This document shows positions 43,990 to 54,054 of a stretch of 64,000 nt of DNA, piece after piece. The notes under the pieces are model-generated. The model was not told the origin of the DNA, searched no databases, and saw only the letters and a list, made by a program, of their open reading frames with translations. Source of the DNA: Catenovulum sediminis (GTDB lineage: Bacteria; Pseudomonadota; Gammaproteobacteria; Enterobacterales; Alteromonadaceae). Position 1 is the first letter of the stretch. The number at the start of each line of letters is the position of its first letter. Location of the stretch: the NCBI RefSeq assembly GCF_040270295.1, contig NZ_JBELOE010000212.1. The stretch is one strand, 5' to 3'. A program made the position numbers and the translations under genes.

Positions 43990-45229
43990 TACGGTTCTGG
44001 TTGTTGAAGACAATCCGTCAACCGCCAAAGTGATCATGGCAATTGCGCAGAAACTTGGCTTTGAGGCTGAAGCTGTTCATTCCTATGCAGAACTTATTAC
44101 CTTATCTTCACTCAAAGCGTATTTTTGTGTGTGTGCAGATTATCACCTGCCTGATGCTCCTAATGGTGAAGCGATTGATCTGGCGCTTAGTCAACAAATT
44201 CCTACATTTGTTCTGACCGGAAAATTAGATGAGCAGACCCGTTTAAGGGTATTAAAAAAATCAGTGGTTGATTTCATTTTAAAAGAAACGATTCATTCGT
44301 TCGATTATGTGGCCAAGCTTTTAATGAGGCTGCGTAACAACATGAATGTCAGGATTTTGGTCGTAGATGACTCTGTATCTGTGCGCAGATATCTAACCAC
44401 TTTACTAGAGCGGCAGAACTTTATTGTTGCTGAAGCTGAAAATGGTCAGCAAGCGCTGGAAGTGTTAAATATACATAATGACATCAAACTTGTGGTTACC
44501 GATCAGGAAATGCCATTGATGACTGGGCTGCAACTTACAACTGCTATCCGCAAAGAATACAGCCATGAACAGCTCGCTGTAATCGCAATTTCAAATGCAA
44601 CAGATGCGATGTTAACAGCTCGTTTTTTAAAGAATGGCGCGAATGATTGTTTGAACAAACCCTTTGACGCGGAAGAGTTTTATACCCGAATATTTAGAAA
44701 TTTGGAGTATATAGAACAGGTTGAACAAATTGAGTTTGCAGCGCATCACGATTATTTAACTCGGGTCAAAAACCGGCGTAGTTTCTTTGAACATGCAGAA
44801 AATATTTTAAGTACCCAGTCTTCAGGGGTCGCCTTGGCACTGTTAGATCTTGACCATTTCAAAGCAATAAACGATACCTATGGGCACGATGCCGGTGATA
44901 TAATTTTAGTGCAAGCAACGCAGCGTATGCAGTCACATTTTCCAGATGCGATAGTGGCCAGACTCGGAGGTGAAGAATTTTGTTTGTTGTTACCTCAAGT
45001 TTCACCGGATGAAGCGCTGGGACGTCTGGAATTTTTATGCCATCACTTTGAAAGTTTTGCCTTTAATGTGGCAAATCAACAATTACAAGTGACAGTCAGT
45101 ATCGGTTTGGTGGAAGCTGATGCGACAGGTATTTCAGCGGCATTAAAAAGAGCGGATATTGCCTTGTATCAGGCGAAAAATAATGGGCGAAATCAGGTGG
45201 TTGAAGGTAGTTTAGGTCAAGTAAATTGA
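43973..45229 (+). CDS. Response regulator diguanylate cyclase, Rec-Rec-GGDEF (copy 2)
   Basis: 418 residues, a tandem paralogue of the gene before it, with shared text such as DAPNGEAIDLAL, VLTGKLDEQTRLRVL and KNGANDCLNKPF. Rec 1 has CADYHLPDAPNG, Rec 2 VTDQEMPLMTG, and the cyclase domain ARLGGEEF. The standard RxxD inhibitory site is absent. TTG at 43973 is used; GTG at 43979 is possible. The first receiver of both copies has a proline-rich acceptor loop. The partner kinase is not adjacent. Confidence 0.9.
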   Translation: MTVDNNTVLVVEDNPSTAKVIMAIAQKLGFEAEAVHSYAELITLSSLKAYFCVCADYHLPDAPNGEAIDLALSQQIPTFVLTGKLDEQTRLRVLKKSVVDFILKETIHSFDYVAKLLMRLRNNMNVRILVVDDSVSVRRYLTTLLERQNFIVAEAENGQQALEVLNIHNDIKLVVTDQEMPLMTGLQLTTAIRKEYSHEQLAVIAISNATDAMLTARFLKNGANDCLNKPFDAEEFYTRIFRNLEYIEQVEQIEFAAHHDYLTRVKNRRSFFEHAENILSTQSSGVALALLDLDHFKAINDTYGHDAGDIILVQATQRMQSHFPDAIVARLGGEEFCLLLPQVSPDEALGRLEFLCHHFESFAFNVANQQLQVTVSIGLVEADATGISAALKRADIALYQAKNNGRNQVVEGSLGQVN

Positions 45230-45251
45230 CCCAAACTATCCAATGCGAACA

Positions 45252-46259
45252 CTATTCAAATTTTTGTTCACGACCCAACAAAGCCATTGCGGCTTCTTTA
45301 GGGGCTTTTTGCTGATATAAAACCTGATAAATTTGTTCAACAATAGGCATTTCTACCTGCATGCGTTGAGAAAGCATGTAGACTTCTTTGGTATTACGGT
45401 AACCTTCTACAACCTGACCGATATCTGTCATCGCCTGGTCGACTGATTTTCCCTGACCTAATGCCAAACCAAACCGGCGATTACGCGATTGATTATCAGT
45501 GCAGGTCAGTACCAAATCACCTAAACCCGCCATACCCATAAAGGTTTCTGCTTTAGCGCCTAAAGCTTCGCCTAAACGGCATAATTCAGTTAAGCCACGG
45601 GTAATGAGCGCAGTTCTGGCATTTGCGCCAAAGCCAATGCCATCCGCCATACCGGCACCAATTGCAATAACATTTTTCACCGCACCACCTAGTTGTACGC
45701 CGGTGAAATCGTTATTTTTATAAACCCTAAAGCGTTTTTCACAATGCATTAAATCAGACAAAGTTTGAATGAACTCTGCACTGGTTGAAGAAACTGAAAT
45801 AGCGGTAGGCATGCCGGCTGCCATTTCTTTAGCAAATGTAGGGCCACTTACAACGGCTAAGGTTCTTTCGTTGCCGAGTTGATCGCGTGCTGCATCTTGT
45901 AAAAGCCGGCCCGTCTCTGGTTCTAAACCTTTAGTTGCCCAAGCTATACATGCATCTGCCAGCAAATACGGTTTTATCTGAGCCAGCATATCGGCAAAAG
46001 CATGACTGGGTACAACCAGTAATATATTTTTACTGCGACTCACCACATCCACTAGGTCGGCTGTTGGATGTAAGCTTGTTGGAAACGGGATAGCAGGTAA
46101 ATAACGCTTGTTTTCGCGGCTATTTGCCATATCTGCCATTTGTACTTCATCCCGACCCCAAAGTGCTGTCTTATGACCGTTTCTGGCAATGCATATAGCT
46201 AGAGCGGTTCCGTACGAACCCGCTCCGATAACACTGACATCATACAAATCTGTGGTCAT
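45252..46259 (-). CDS. gpsA: Glycerol-3-phosphate dehydrogenase [NAD(P)+]
   Basis: Makes sn-glycerol 3-phosphate for phospholipids. 335 residues. NAD fold VIGAGSYGTALA near residue 10, catalytic lysine region GGAVKNVIAIGAG near 190, and the GLGDLVLTC motif near 247. It ends the rhodanese-grxC-secB-gpsA run, two bases after secB, and converges with the GGDEF genes across only 22 bases. Confidence 0.96.
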   Translation of the reverse strand: MTTDLYDVSVIGAGSYGTALAICIARNGHKTALWGRDEVQMADMANSRENKRYLPAIPFPTSLHPTADLVDVVSRSKNILLVVPSHAFADMLAQIKPYLLADACIAWATKGLEPETGRLLQDAARDQLGNERTLAVVSGPTFAKEMAAGMPTAISVSSTSAEFIQTLSDLMHCEKRFRVYKNNDFTGVQLGGAVKNVIAIGAGMADGIGFGANARTALITRGLTELCRLGEALGAKAETFMGMAGLGDLVLTCTDNQSRNRRFGLALGQGKSVDQAMTDIGQVVEGYRNTKEVYMLSQRMQVEMPIVEQIYQVLYQQKAPKEAAMALLGREQKFE

Positions 46260-46261
46260 TG

Positions 46262-46777
46262 TTAAGAATCTAACTTCTGATTTGACTCTTGGTCTTGTGC
46301 TTGCTGTTGTGCAACTTGTTGCATATAGCTGGCAAATAAAGCGTCAAAGTTAACGGGTGCAAGGTTAAGCGGTGGGAAGGTACCACGGTTTACCAAATTA
46401 GAAATGGCTTCTCGAGCATACGGGAATAAAATACCAGGACACATTGAACCAATTGAGTGTGCCATTTGCTGTGGAGGTAAATTAGCAATCGCAAAAATAC
46501 CGGCTTGTTCTACCTCGACTAAAAACGCCGTTTTGTCTTCAATTTTTGCGGTTACGGTAATCGATAAAACCACTTCATAAGTGTCACCTTCAAGCTTTTT
46601 ACTTTTAGTGTCGATATCCATCTGCACATCTGGTTTCCACTGAACTGTGAAAATTTCTGGCGAGTTTGGTGTTTCAAAAGAAATATTTTTTGCAAAAATA
46701 CGCTGAATTGCAAATTGTGGGTTTTGTTGTTCGTTGCCCGTGTTTTCAGCGTTTTGAGTTGGGTTTTGTTCTGCCAT
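46262..46777 (-). CDS. secB: Protein-export chaperone SecB
   Basis: 171-residue cytosolic chaperone that keeps preproteins unfolded for SecA. Typical segments are FAIQRIFAKNISFETPNSP, VEQAGIFAI and CPGILFPYAREAISNLVNRG. The N-terminus has a Gln/Asn-rich extension and the C-terminus an acidic, Gln-rich tail. Conserved order with grxC and gpsA. Confidence 0.96.
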   Translation of the reverse strand: MAEQNPTQNAENTGNEQQNPQFAIQRIFAKNISFETPNSPEIFTVQWKPDVQMDIDTKSKKLEGDTYEVVLSITVTAKIEDKTAFLVEVEQAGIFAIANLPPQQMAHSIGSMCPGILFPYAREAISNLVNRGTFPPLNLAPVNFDALFASYMQQVAQQQAQDQESNQKLDS

Positions 46778-46798
46778 GAGAGTACCTATTTTTTTAAG

Positions 46799-47053
46799 TT
46801 ATGTGTTGAGCAGTTGATCAAGCGTGCCTTGTGCATCGGCTGCTAACAATTCATCGCAGCCGCCAACATGGTGCTCATTAATGAAAATTTGAGGCACTGT
46901 GTTTCTTTGGCTTCGCTCGATCATTTCGTTGCGTTTTTCAGGTTGTTTGCCAATATCAATTTCATCAAAGTCTATGTTTTTGCTTTGCAGCAACATTTTT
47001 GCGCGAACACAAAACGGACACCAACTTTTTGAATACACAGTGACTTTAGTCAT
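46799..47053 (-). CDS. grxC: Glutaredoxin 3
   Basis: 84-residue dithiol glutaredoxin. The redox motif is CPFC (residues 12-15) rather than the more usual CPYC; the glutathione-binding TVPQIFI and GGCDEL motifs follow. It lies between the rhodanese gene (6-base gap) and secB. Confidence 0.95.
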   Translation of the reverse strand: MTKVTVYSKSWCPFCVRAKMLLQSKNIDFDEIDIGKQPEKRNEMIERSQRNTVPQIFINEHHVGGCDELLAADAQGTLDQLLNT

Positions 47054-47059
47054 AATTTA

Positions 47060-47488
47060 TTACCCTTTTACGACGGGTAAATTAGCATTAAACCAAGCGT
47101 TCATGCCGCCGTCGAGAATATTTACTTTTGCGAAACCTGCTTGTGCAAGCTGAGTGGCTACTTTACCTGCCGTCATGCCTGCAGTGCAAACTATAATGAT
47201 GGGGGTCTCTTTGTGCTTTTCAAGCTTAGGATGTTCGCCGCCTTTGATTTGATCGGTTGTAATATTTAAAGCGCCGGCAATATGACCCTTGTTAAAATCT
47301 GGCGTGGCGCGAATATCTACAATTACAGCGTCTTCCCGGTTAACTAATAAAGTTAACTGCTGCGTGTTTACGCGGTTAAAAGGGGAAAACTTTGCTTGCA
47401 CAAAGGTGTAGATCACAGCAAAAAATAATACAAACCAGATGCCCGTTAAAAATGGGTGGTTTGCAAGAAATTCAATGTATTGTTGCAT
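47060..47488 (-). CDS. yibN: Membrane-anchored rhodanese-like protein (YibN type)
   Basis: 142 residues. One transmembrane segment (about 15-31) anchors a single rhodanese domain in the inner membrane. The active-site loop VCTAGMTAGK carries the catalytic cysteine, so sulfurtransferase activity is possible. In E. coli yibN lies in the same position before grxC. Natural substrate is not known. Confidence 0.92.
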   Translation of the reverse strand: MQQYIEFLANHPFLTGIWFVLFFAVIYTFVQAKFSPFNRVNTQQLTLLVNREDAVIVDIRATPDFNKGHIAGALNITTDQIKGGEHPKLEKHKETPIIIVCTAGMTAGKVATQLAQAGFAKVNILDGGMNAWFNANLPVVKG

Positions 47489-47675
47489 TTTTAACCTTGT
47501 TACTTAATGAAATTGGCGCTGATTATATACCGATTCTAATTCAAGATGCAGTGGAATAAAGCTTAATTATCTGCACAATAAGCTAATTTCCGAATTTTTA
47601 ATCGGTTTGTCACTGGTTTGTCGCGTAAAACTCGGTAAAATCGTAGATAACATAATAGAACGACAGGTAAAGAAT

Positions 47676-49223
47676 ATGACAGCAGCTAAAAAACCATTAG
47701 TGTTAATTATAATGGACGGATGGGGTTACAGTGAAAACCCAGAGAATAATGCTATATTGGCCGCCAATACGCCCAATCTTGATCGTTTGTGGAAAGAGTA
47801 CCCAAGTACTTTAATTTCGGGTTCAGGTATGGACGTAGGCTTACCTGATGGTCAAATGGGCAATAGTGAAGTGGGCCACGTAAATTTAGGCGCGGGGCGC
47901 ATTGTTTATCAAGACTTCACTCGCATCACAAAAGATATTCATGAAAAAACTTTTAATCAAAACGCTGTATTAAGCAAAGCAGTGGACTCGGCTGTTAGCC
48001 AGGGCAAAGCTGTTCACATTATGGGCTTGGCCTCACCAGGTGGCGTGCACAGTCATGAAGATCACATTGCCGCGATGATAGATATGGCCGTTGAACGTGG
48101 TGCAGATAAAGTATATGTACACGCATTTTTAGATGGTCGTGATACGCCGCCTCGCAGTGCGCAAGCAACACTTGAAAAATTTGATAAACAACTGGCAGAC
48201 TCAGGCAAGGGTCGAGTGGCCTCTTTAATTGGTCGTTATTTTGCTTTAGATCGTGACAAGCGCTGGGATCGCGTTAAAGCTTGTTATGATTTATTAACAC
48301 AAGGCACGGCAGAATTCACCGCTAAAAATGCGGTTGAAGGCTTAACGGCCGCTTATGAGCGTGACGAAAACGATGAGTTTGTAAAAGCGACAGCAATAGT
48401 AGACGAGCAAGGTCAGGCCGCGACGGTTAATGACGGTGATGCCGTTATCTTTATGAATTTCCGTGCAGACCGTGCACGTGAAATTACCCGAGCGTTTGTT
48501 GATGTCGACTTTGACGGTTTTGCGCGTGAAAAAGAGCCAAAATTAGCAGATTTTGTGATGTTGACTCAATATGCCGCAGACATTAAAGCAAGTTGTGCAT
48601 ACCCGCCTGCTGATTTGGTAAATGTTATGGGCGAGTGGTTAGAGAAACACAATAAAACTCAGTTACGTATTTCTGAAACTGAAAAATACGCACACGTCAC
48701 CTTTTTCTACAGTGGTGGCCGTGAAGATGAGTTTAAAGGCGAAAAACGTGTGTTAGTCCCTTCACCTCAAGTTGCGACCTATGATTTACAACCTGAAATG
48801 AATTCTGTTTTATTAACGGATAAATTGGTTGAAGCAATTGAAAGCCAAGAATTTGACGTGATTATTTGTAACTATCCCAATGGTGACATGGTCGGTCATA
48901 CCGGTGTATTTGAAGCAGCCGTTAAAGCGTGTGAAGCGGTAGACAATGCAATAGGCCGTGTCACTGACGCATTGGCAAAAGTAGGTGGTGAATGTTTGAT
49001 TACAGCAGACCATGGCAATGCAGAGCAAATGAAAGATCCAAAAACAGGTCAAGCGCATACGGCACATACCAGTGAACCCGTGCCTTTTATCTATTTTGGT
49101 CGCAATGCAGAAGTTGCCAAACCTAATGGTGTGTTAAGTGATGTTGCACCTACCATGTTGCACTTAATGGGGATGGAACAGCCTGAAGAAATGACCGGTC
49201 AACCCATTATGAAATTAATTTAA
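47676..49223 (+). CDS. gpmI: Phosphoglycerate mutase, cofactor-independent
   Basis: 515-residue manganese enzyme that interconverts 3- and 2-phosphoglycerate. The start at 47676 gives MTAAKKPLVLIIMDGWGY; an earlier ATG in frame would add 23 residues that do not match the family. The catalytic serine is in MGNSEVGH. Late metal ligands are in GDMVGHTG and TADHGNAE. It is followed after eight bases by envC. Confidence 0.96.
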   Translation: MTAAKKPLVLIIMDGWGYSENPENNAILAANTPNLDRLWKEYPSTLISGSGMDVGLPDGQMGNSEVGHVNLGAGRIVYQDFTRITKDIHEKTFNQNAVLSKAVDSAVSQGKAVHIMGLASPGGVHSHEDHIAAMIDMAVERGADKVYVHAFLDGRDTPPRSAQATLEKFDKQLADSGKGRVASLIGRYFALDRDKRWDRVKACYDLLTQGTAEFTAKNAVEGLTAAYERDENDEFVKATAIVDEQGQAATVNDGDAVIFMNFRADRAREITRAFVDVDFDGFAREKEPKLADFVMLTQYAADIKASCAYPPADLVNVMGEWLEKHNKTQLRISETEKYAHVTFFYSGGREDEFKGEKRVLVPSPQVATYDLQPEMNSVLLTDKLVEAIESQEFDVIICNYPNGDMVGHTGVFEAAVKACEAVDNAIGRVTDALAKVGGECLITADHGNAEQMKDPKTGQAHTAHTSEPVPFIYFGRNAEVAKPNGVLSDVAPTMLHLMGMEQPEEMTGQPIMKLI

Positions 49224-49231
49224 ATTAATTG

Positions 49232-50401
49232 ATGTTGACACGGACAGTAAATCAACGCAAAACGACAGCCAGCTTTATTGCTGGCTGTGTGCTTTTTTTT
49301 ACGTCCAGCTTATTGATGGTGTGTGCTAATGAAGAGGCTAAAGAAAAACAGCAACAACTAGAAAAAATACAGCAGCAAATATTAGCGCGACAGGCGGTGC
49401 TAGATAAAACACAAAGTGAACTGAATCAGGTTGAAAAGTCGGTTGCCAAAACGGATAGAAAAATCGGTCAAACCAGCAGAATCCTCAAACAAACTGAAGA
49501 CGAGCTGCAGCGAGTAAAAGCTCAATTAAATGAGCTAAAAAAACAAAAAAGCGAACTGGAAAGTACTCGCGACCAACAGTTAGATATTTTGTCGGCTCAA
49601 GTTAAAAGTGCTTATCATGTCGGGCGCAATGATTATTTAAAGCTGCTGCTTAATCAGGATTCTCCCGCCAAGCTAGAGCGTGTCATTAGTTACTATCAAT
49701 ATCTTAACAAAGCCAGAATGCAGGCGATTGAGAACCTAAAAGTAACTCTGCAAGCGTTACAAAAAACAGAGCAATTGTTAAATAAGAACCAACTCAGGTT
49801 AGCAGAACTTATAAAAGTTGAAGCAGAAAAACAAGCTCAACTCGTTGCGCTTAAAAAGCAACAGCAAGCACAAATCAAACAATTAGCGGCCGTTATTGTA
49901 AGCGAATCACAGCGCATCGAAAATTTAAAACAAAATGAAAATGCATTAACGCGGGCATTAGAAGCACTTGCTGAAGCGATTGATAATTTACCTCAGCAAG
50001 TTGAATTTAACGGCTTGGCCGAAATTAAAGGTAGATTGTTGTGGCCAGTAAAAGGACGTGTGCAGAATATATTTGGTCGCCAAAAATCAGGTCAGCTTAA
50101 ATGGAAAGGTGTCCGTATTGATGCAGACTCAGGTGATGTTGTAAATAACGTTCATGCCGGACAAGTCATATTTTCTGATTGGCTAAAAGGATATGGTTTG
50201 GTTATTGTTGTTGAGCATGGTGATGGTTATATGAGTTTGTACGGACATAATCAGGCGCTACTAAAAGACGTTGGAGACATGGTTCATTCGGGTGAACCTA
50301 TCGCTTTAGTTGGTCAATCGGGTGGGCAAAGCCGACCCGGTTTATATTTTGAAATCAGACATCAAGGACAACCACTCGATCCAACCGATTGGTGTAACTA
50401 A
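49232..50401 (+). CDS. envC: Murein hydrolase activator EnvC
   Basis: About 389 residues: a signal peptide near 14-34, two long coiled-coil stretches (about 35-110 and 160-245), and a C-terminal LytM/M23 domain from about 270. The zinc ligands of active M23 peptidases are missing: KWKGVRIDA stands where HxGxD is expected, and YGHN where HxH would be. This is typical of EnvC, which activates the division amidases AmiA/AmiB instead of cutting murein. Start ATG at 49232 (TTG three bases earlier is possible); no clear ribosome binding site, so coupling to gpmI is likely. Confidence 0.92.
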   Translation: MLTRTVNQRKTTASFIAGCVLFFTSSLLMVCANEEAKEKQQQLEKIQQQILARQAVLDKTQSELNQVEKSVAKTDRKIGQTSRILKQTEDELQRVKAQLNELKKQKSELESTRDQQLDILSAQVKSAYHVGRNDYLKLLLNQDSPAKLERVISYYQYLNKARMQAIENLKVTLQALQKTEQLLNKNQLRLAELIKVEAEKQAQLVALKKQQQAQIKQLAAVIVSESQRIENLKQNENALTRALEALAEAIDNLPQQVEFNGLAEIKGRLLWPVKGRVQNIFGRQKSGQLKWKGVRIDADSGDVVNNVHAGQVIFSDWLKGYGLVIVVEHGDGYMSLYGHNQALLKDVGDMVHSGEPIALVGQSGGQSRPGLYFEIRHQGQPLDPTDWCN

Positions 50402-50469
50402 CTACAATAAAAACATACCCCCACACATAAAATAATATTAATAATACAATGCTTAAAATGGGGTAAAAA

Positions 50470-51555
50470 ATGATGCGTTATCAAGCTTTAGATGTACTTC
50501 GTGGGCTCACTGTCGCTGTTATGATGTTGGTCAATATGCCGGGCGCTTGGCAAGCTGTATACACGCCTTTGTTGCACGCTCATTGGCATGGGTGGACGTT
50601 GACAGATCTGGTCTTTCCATTTTTTCTTTTTGTGATTGGTTCAGCGATGTATTTTTCGCTTAAAAAAAGTGAATCTTTAGCCAATAACAATAATGTATCG
50701 CGCATTTTTAAGCGTGCGTTTTATCTATTTTCGATTGGTTTGATGTTAAACGCACTTTGGATGATACCACCCAATGGTGTAGAAAATTTAAGAATAATGG
50801 GCGTAATGCAACGCATATCTTTGGCTTATCTGATTGGCGGGTTATTAATATTATGCTGCCGGCGTTCGCATCTTTATATTGTGAGTCTGCTTATTTTAGT
50901 GGGTTATTCAAGCAGTTTAGCTTGGTACTCAGAAAGCCCTTATAGTTTGCAAGATAACCTAGTGCGTTTTGTTGACATGTCCATATTAGGGGAAGCGCAT
51001 ATGTATCAGTTAAGAGGTATCGCGTTCGAACCTGAAGGGTTACTCTCTACGCTGCCAGCAGTGGTCAATATCCTGTTTGGTTTTGAAATAACTCGAGTAT
51101 TAAATCAGGCGACCCGTCCCTTAGTCGCGGTTAAAAAATTAACCTTGATTTGCGCAATAACCTTTTTTGCAGCAATTATCTTGCAAAATTGGATACCCAT
51201 TAATAAATATTTATGGACCAGCAGCTACGTATTATTCACATCGGCTTGGGCAACAGGTGTATTGCTTTTTTTAATTTGGATACTGGATATTAAGGGACGC
51301 AGCAAATTTGCCTTTCCTTTTATCGTTTTTGGTTTAAATCCGTTGTTTATTTACGTCTTTCACTGGGTATTGACAGTGCTTTACTATAAAATTCCTGTCG
51401 CTGACAGTAATCTATATGAAACCATGTATCAGTGGATATTGGCAGGTGACACAGCCAATAAAGCAGCATCTTTATTATTTGCTATGCTGCAATTGCTCCT
51501 ATTATGGATGACCTGCTATGGCTTGTATCGCAGGAATATTATTATAAAGCTGTAA
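50470..51555 (+). CDS. DUF5009 / NagX-like membrane acyltransferase
   Basis: 361 residues with about ten transmembrane helices. The start RYQALDVLRGLTVAVMMLVN and HWHGWTLTDLVFPFFLFVIG match the bacterial relatives of heparan-alpha-glucosaminide N-acetyltransferase, where this histidine is the proposed acetyl carrier. In marine gammaproteobacteria such proteins (NagX) often accompany chitin or amino-sugar use, but no such genes are adjacent here. It lies 68 bases after envC. Confidence 0.85.
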   Translation: MMRYQALDVLRGLTVAVMMLVNMPGAWQAVYTPLLHAHWHGWTLTDLVFPFFLFVIGSAMYFSLKKSESLANNNNVSRIFKRAFYLFSIGLMLNALWMIPPNGVENLRIMGVMQRISLAYLIGGLLILCCRRSHLYIVSLLILVGYSSSLAWYSESPYSLQDNLVRFVDMSILGEAHMYQLRGIAFEPEGLLSTLPAVVNILFGFEITRVLNQATRPLVAVKKLTLICAITFFAAIILQNWIPINKYLWTSSYVLFTSAWATGVLLFLIWILDIKGRSKFAFPFIVFGLNPLFIYVFHWVLTVLYYKIPVADSNLYETMYQWILAGDTANKAASLLFAMLQLLLLWMTCYGLYRRNIIIKL

Positions 51556-51625
51556 ATCATAAAAATTGAATGCACAAAATTGTTGTTATTTGCACAGGCG
51601 AATAAAACAATAAACAGGATTAAAG

Positions 51626-53992
51626 ATGACAGATATTGTAAACATCATTGCAGATGAAATTAATGTTCAAACAGCGCAGGTTAATGCAGCTGTCAAACTA
51701 CTAGACGAAGGTGCCACAGTGCCCTTTATTGCGCGTTATCGAAAAGAAGTTACCGGTGGTTTGGACGATACTCAACTACGTACTTTAGAAAACCGTTTAT
51801 CTTATTTAAGGGAGCTTTCTGAACGGCGCAGTGTCATTTTAAAAAATATCGATGAACAAGGAAAATTGACGGCTGAACTCAGTCAAGCTATCAATGGTGC
51901 GCAAAGCAAAACAGATCTTGAAGAGTTATACCTGCCTTACAAACCAAAACGCAGAACCAAAGGGCAAATTGCGATTGAAGCGGGTTTGGAGCCATTAGCA
52001 GACGCGTTATTCAACGACTTCTCATTACAACCCGAAGAAGTTGCTGCACAATATATCTCAGTAGAAAAAGGCATTGCTGACGAAAAGTCGGCATTAGAAG
52101 GTGCGCGCTATATATTGATGGAACGTTTTGCGGTTGATGCCAGCTTGTTGAAAAAGGTTCGTCATTATTTGCAGCAAAATGCAGTTGTCGAAGCCAAAGT
52201 GATAGCCGGCAAAGAAAAAGAAGCTGCAAAATTCTCTGACTATTTTGAATTTAGTGAAGCGATAAAAAGTATTCCATCGCATCGGGCACTGGCAATCTTT
52301 CGTGGTCGCAATGAAGGCTTTTTAACCTTGTCTTTAAATGCGGATCCAAACCAAGACGAAAATCAAAAGTCTTCAATCGTCGAAACAATGATAAGTGAAC
52401 ACCTTGGTTTTAAATGGCAAGGTAAAGCGGCAGAACCCTATATCAAACAAGTGGTGAGTTGGACATGGCGTGTAAAAATTATGACGCACATGGAAACAGA
52501 GCTCTTTGCTGAAATCAGAGAAAGGGCCGAAACGGACGCAATTAAAGTATTTGCCTCTAACCTTAAAGATTTAATGATGGCAGCACCGGCTGGTGCCAAA
52601 GTGACGATGGGGTTAGATCCGGGAATTCGCACGGGGGTTAAAATAGCAATCGTTGACCAAACCGGAAAATTATTAGATACCGCAACGATTTATCCTCATC
52701 CCCCACAAAATGCATGGGATAAAAGCAAACGCACGTTAGCCAATTTGATTCGCAAACATAAGGTCGAATTAATCAGCATTGGGAATGGTACGGCATCACG
52801 AGAAACGGATAAATTAGCCGCAGAGCTAATTAAAGAAGAAAGTGATGTGAAGTTAACAAAAATTGTTGTCAGTGAAGCAGGTGCATCTGTTTATTCAGCC
52901 TCAGAAACAGCCGCAGCAGAATTTCCGGATTTAGATGTTTCATTGCGTGGCGCCGTGTCTATTGCCAGACGTTTGCAGGATCCGCTAGCTGAATTGGTGA
53001 AAATAGAACCTAAATCGATAGGGGTCGGCCAATACCAACACGATGTGAATCAAAGTGCGTTGAGTAAATCGTTAGATTCAGTTATTGAAGATTGTGTAAA
53101 CGCAGTGGGGGTCGATTTAAATACAGCTTCAGTACCTTTGTTAGCTCGGGTCTCCGGATTAAGTAAAACAATGGCACAGAATGTCGTTGAATTTAGAAAC
53201 CAAAGTGGTGGTTTTAGTAGCCGTAATCAACTCAAAAAAGTCGCGCGATTGGGCCCTAAAGCATTTGAACAATGTGCAGGCTTTTTAAAAATAGTGGGGG
53301 GAGACAACCCACTGGATGCTTCAGCGGTCCACCCAGAAGCCTACCCCATTGTGGAAAAAATCTCAGCTGCGAATGATGAGCCGGTTGAAAACCTGATCGG
53401 TAAATCTGACAAACTTCGTAAGTTAAATCCGGCAGACTATACCGATGAAAAATTTGGTGTGCCGACTATACAGGATATTTTAAAAGAGCTTGAAAAACCG
53501 GGACGTGATCCACGACCTGAATTTAAAACGGCGAATTTTAAAGAAGGTGTTGAAACGATCAATGACCTAAAAGAAGGCATGAAGTTGGAAGGTGTTGTAA
53601 CCAACGTGACTAACTTCGGCGCTTTTGTTGATGTGGGTGTGCATCAAGATGGCTTGGTCCATATCTCTGCTATGTCGGAAACTTTTATCGATGATCCTCG
53701 TAAAGTGGTTAAAGCTGGCGATATCGTAAAAGTTAAAGTGTTAGAAGTCGATGCGCCGCGAAAACGAATTGGCCTGACGATGCGTTTAAATGACCCTGTT
53801 CAAGCGGCAGAGAGCGCTGCGAAAAATTCAACAAAAGGAAAAGGTGCAAATCAGAGCCGTGCTCAAAGCAACGGCGCTCGTGTGGCATCGCGTGGTAAAG
53901 CTCAAGGAACAGGTGGTCGCAATCAGCCAGCCGGCAATGCAATGATGGGTAATGCATTTGCTGAAGCTTTTGCCAAAGCGAAAAAGAAATAA
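51626..53992 (+). CDS. tex: Transcription accessory protein Tex
   Basis: 788-residue cytosolic nucleic-acid-binding protein. Tex N-terminal helical region from residue 1, YqgF-like fold around VTMGLDPGIRTGVKIA (about 325-340), helix-hairpin-helix region VPLLARVSGLSK, and an S1 domain at about 650-720 (GVVTNVTNFGAFVDVGVHQD). A basic, low-complexity tail ends the protein. Fully colinear with the family. Confidence 0.95.
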   Translation: MTDIVNIIADEINVQTAQVNAAVKLLDEGATVPFIARYRKEVTGGLDDTQLRTLENRLSYLRELSERRSVILKNIDEQGKLTAELSQAINGAQSKTDLEELYLPYKPKRRTKGQIAIEAGLEPLADALFNDFSLQPEEVAAQYISVEKGIADEKSALEGARYILMERFAVDASLLKKVRHYLQQNAVVEAKVIAGKEKEAAKFSDYFEFSEAIKSIPSHRALAIFRGRNEGFLTLSLNADPNQDENQKSSIVETMISEHLGFKWQGKAAEPYIKQVVSWTWRVKIMTHMETELFAEIRERAETDAIKVFASNLKDLMMAAPAGAKVTMGLDPGIRTGVKIAIVDQTGKLLDTATIYPHPPQNAWDKSKRTLANLIRKHKVELISIGNGTASRETDKLAAELIKEESDVKLTKIVVSEAGASVYSASETAAAEFPDLDVSLRGAVSIARRLQDPLAELVKIEPKSIGVGQYQHDVNQSALSKSLDSVIEDCVNAVGVDLNTASVPLLARVSGLSKTMAQNVVEFRNQSGGFSSRNQLKKVARLGPKAFEQCAGFLKIVGGDNPLDASAVHPEAYPIVEKISAANDEPVENLIGKSDKLRKLNPADYTDEKFGVPTIQDILKELEKPGRDPRPEFKTANFKEGVETINDLKEGMKLEGVVTNVTNFGAFVDVGVHQDGLVHISAMSETFIDDPRKVVKAGDIVKVKVLEVDAPRKRIGLTMRLNDPVQAAESAAKNSTKGKGANQSRAQSNGARVASRGKAQGTGGRNQPAGNAMMGNAFAEAFAKAKKK

Positions 53993-54018
53993 CGATTTGT
54001 AGCCAAGCTTAGTGGTCT

Positions 54019-54054
54019 AAAAAGCCTGCTCTGTTAGTTAAGTGCAGGCTTTTT
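54019..54054. terminator. Bidirectional terminator between tex and a convergent gene
   Basis: AAAAAGCCTGC and GCAGGCTTTTT form a perfect 11-bp stem with a 14-base loop and T-runs on both outgoing strands. It lies 27 bases after tex, and the convergent gene's stop codon is inside it. Confidence 0.88.
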
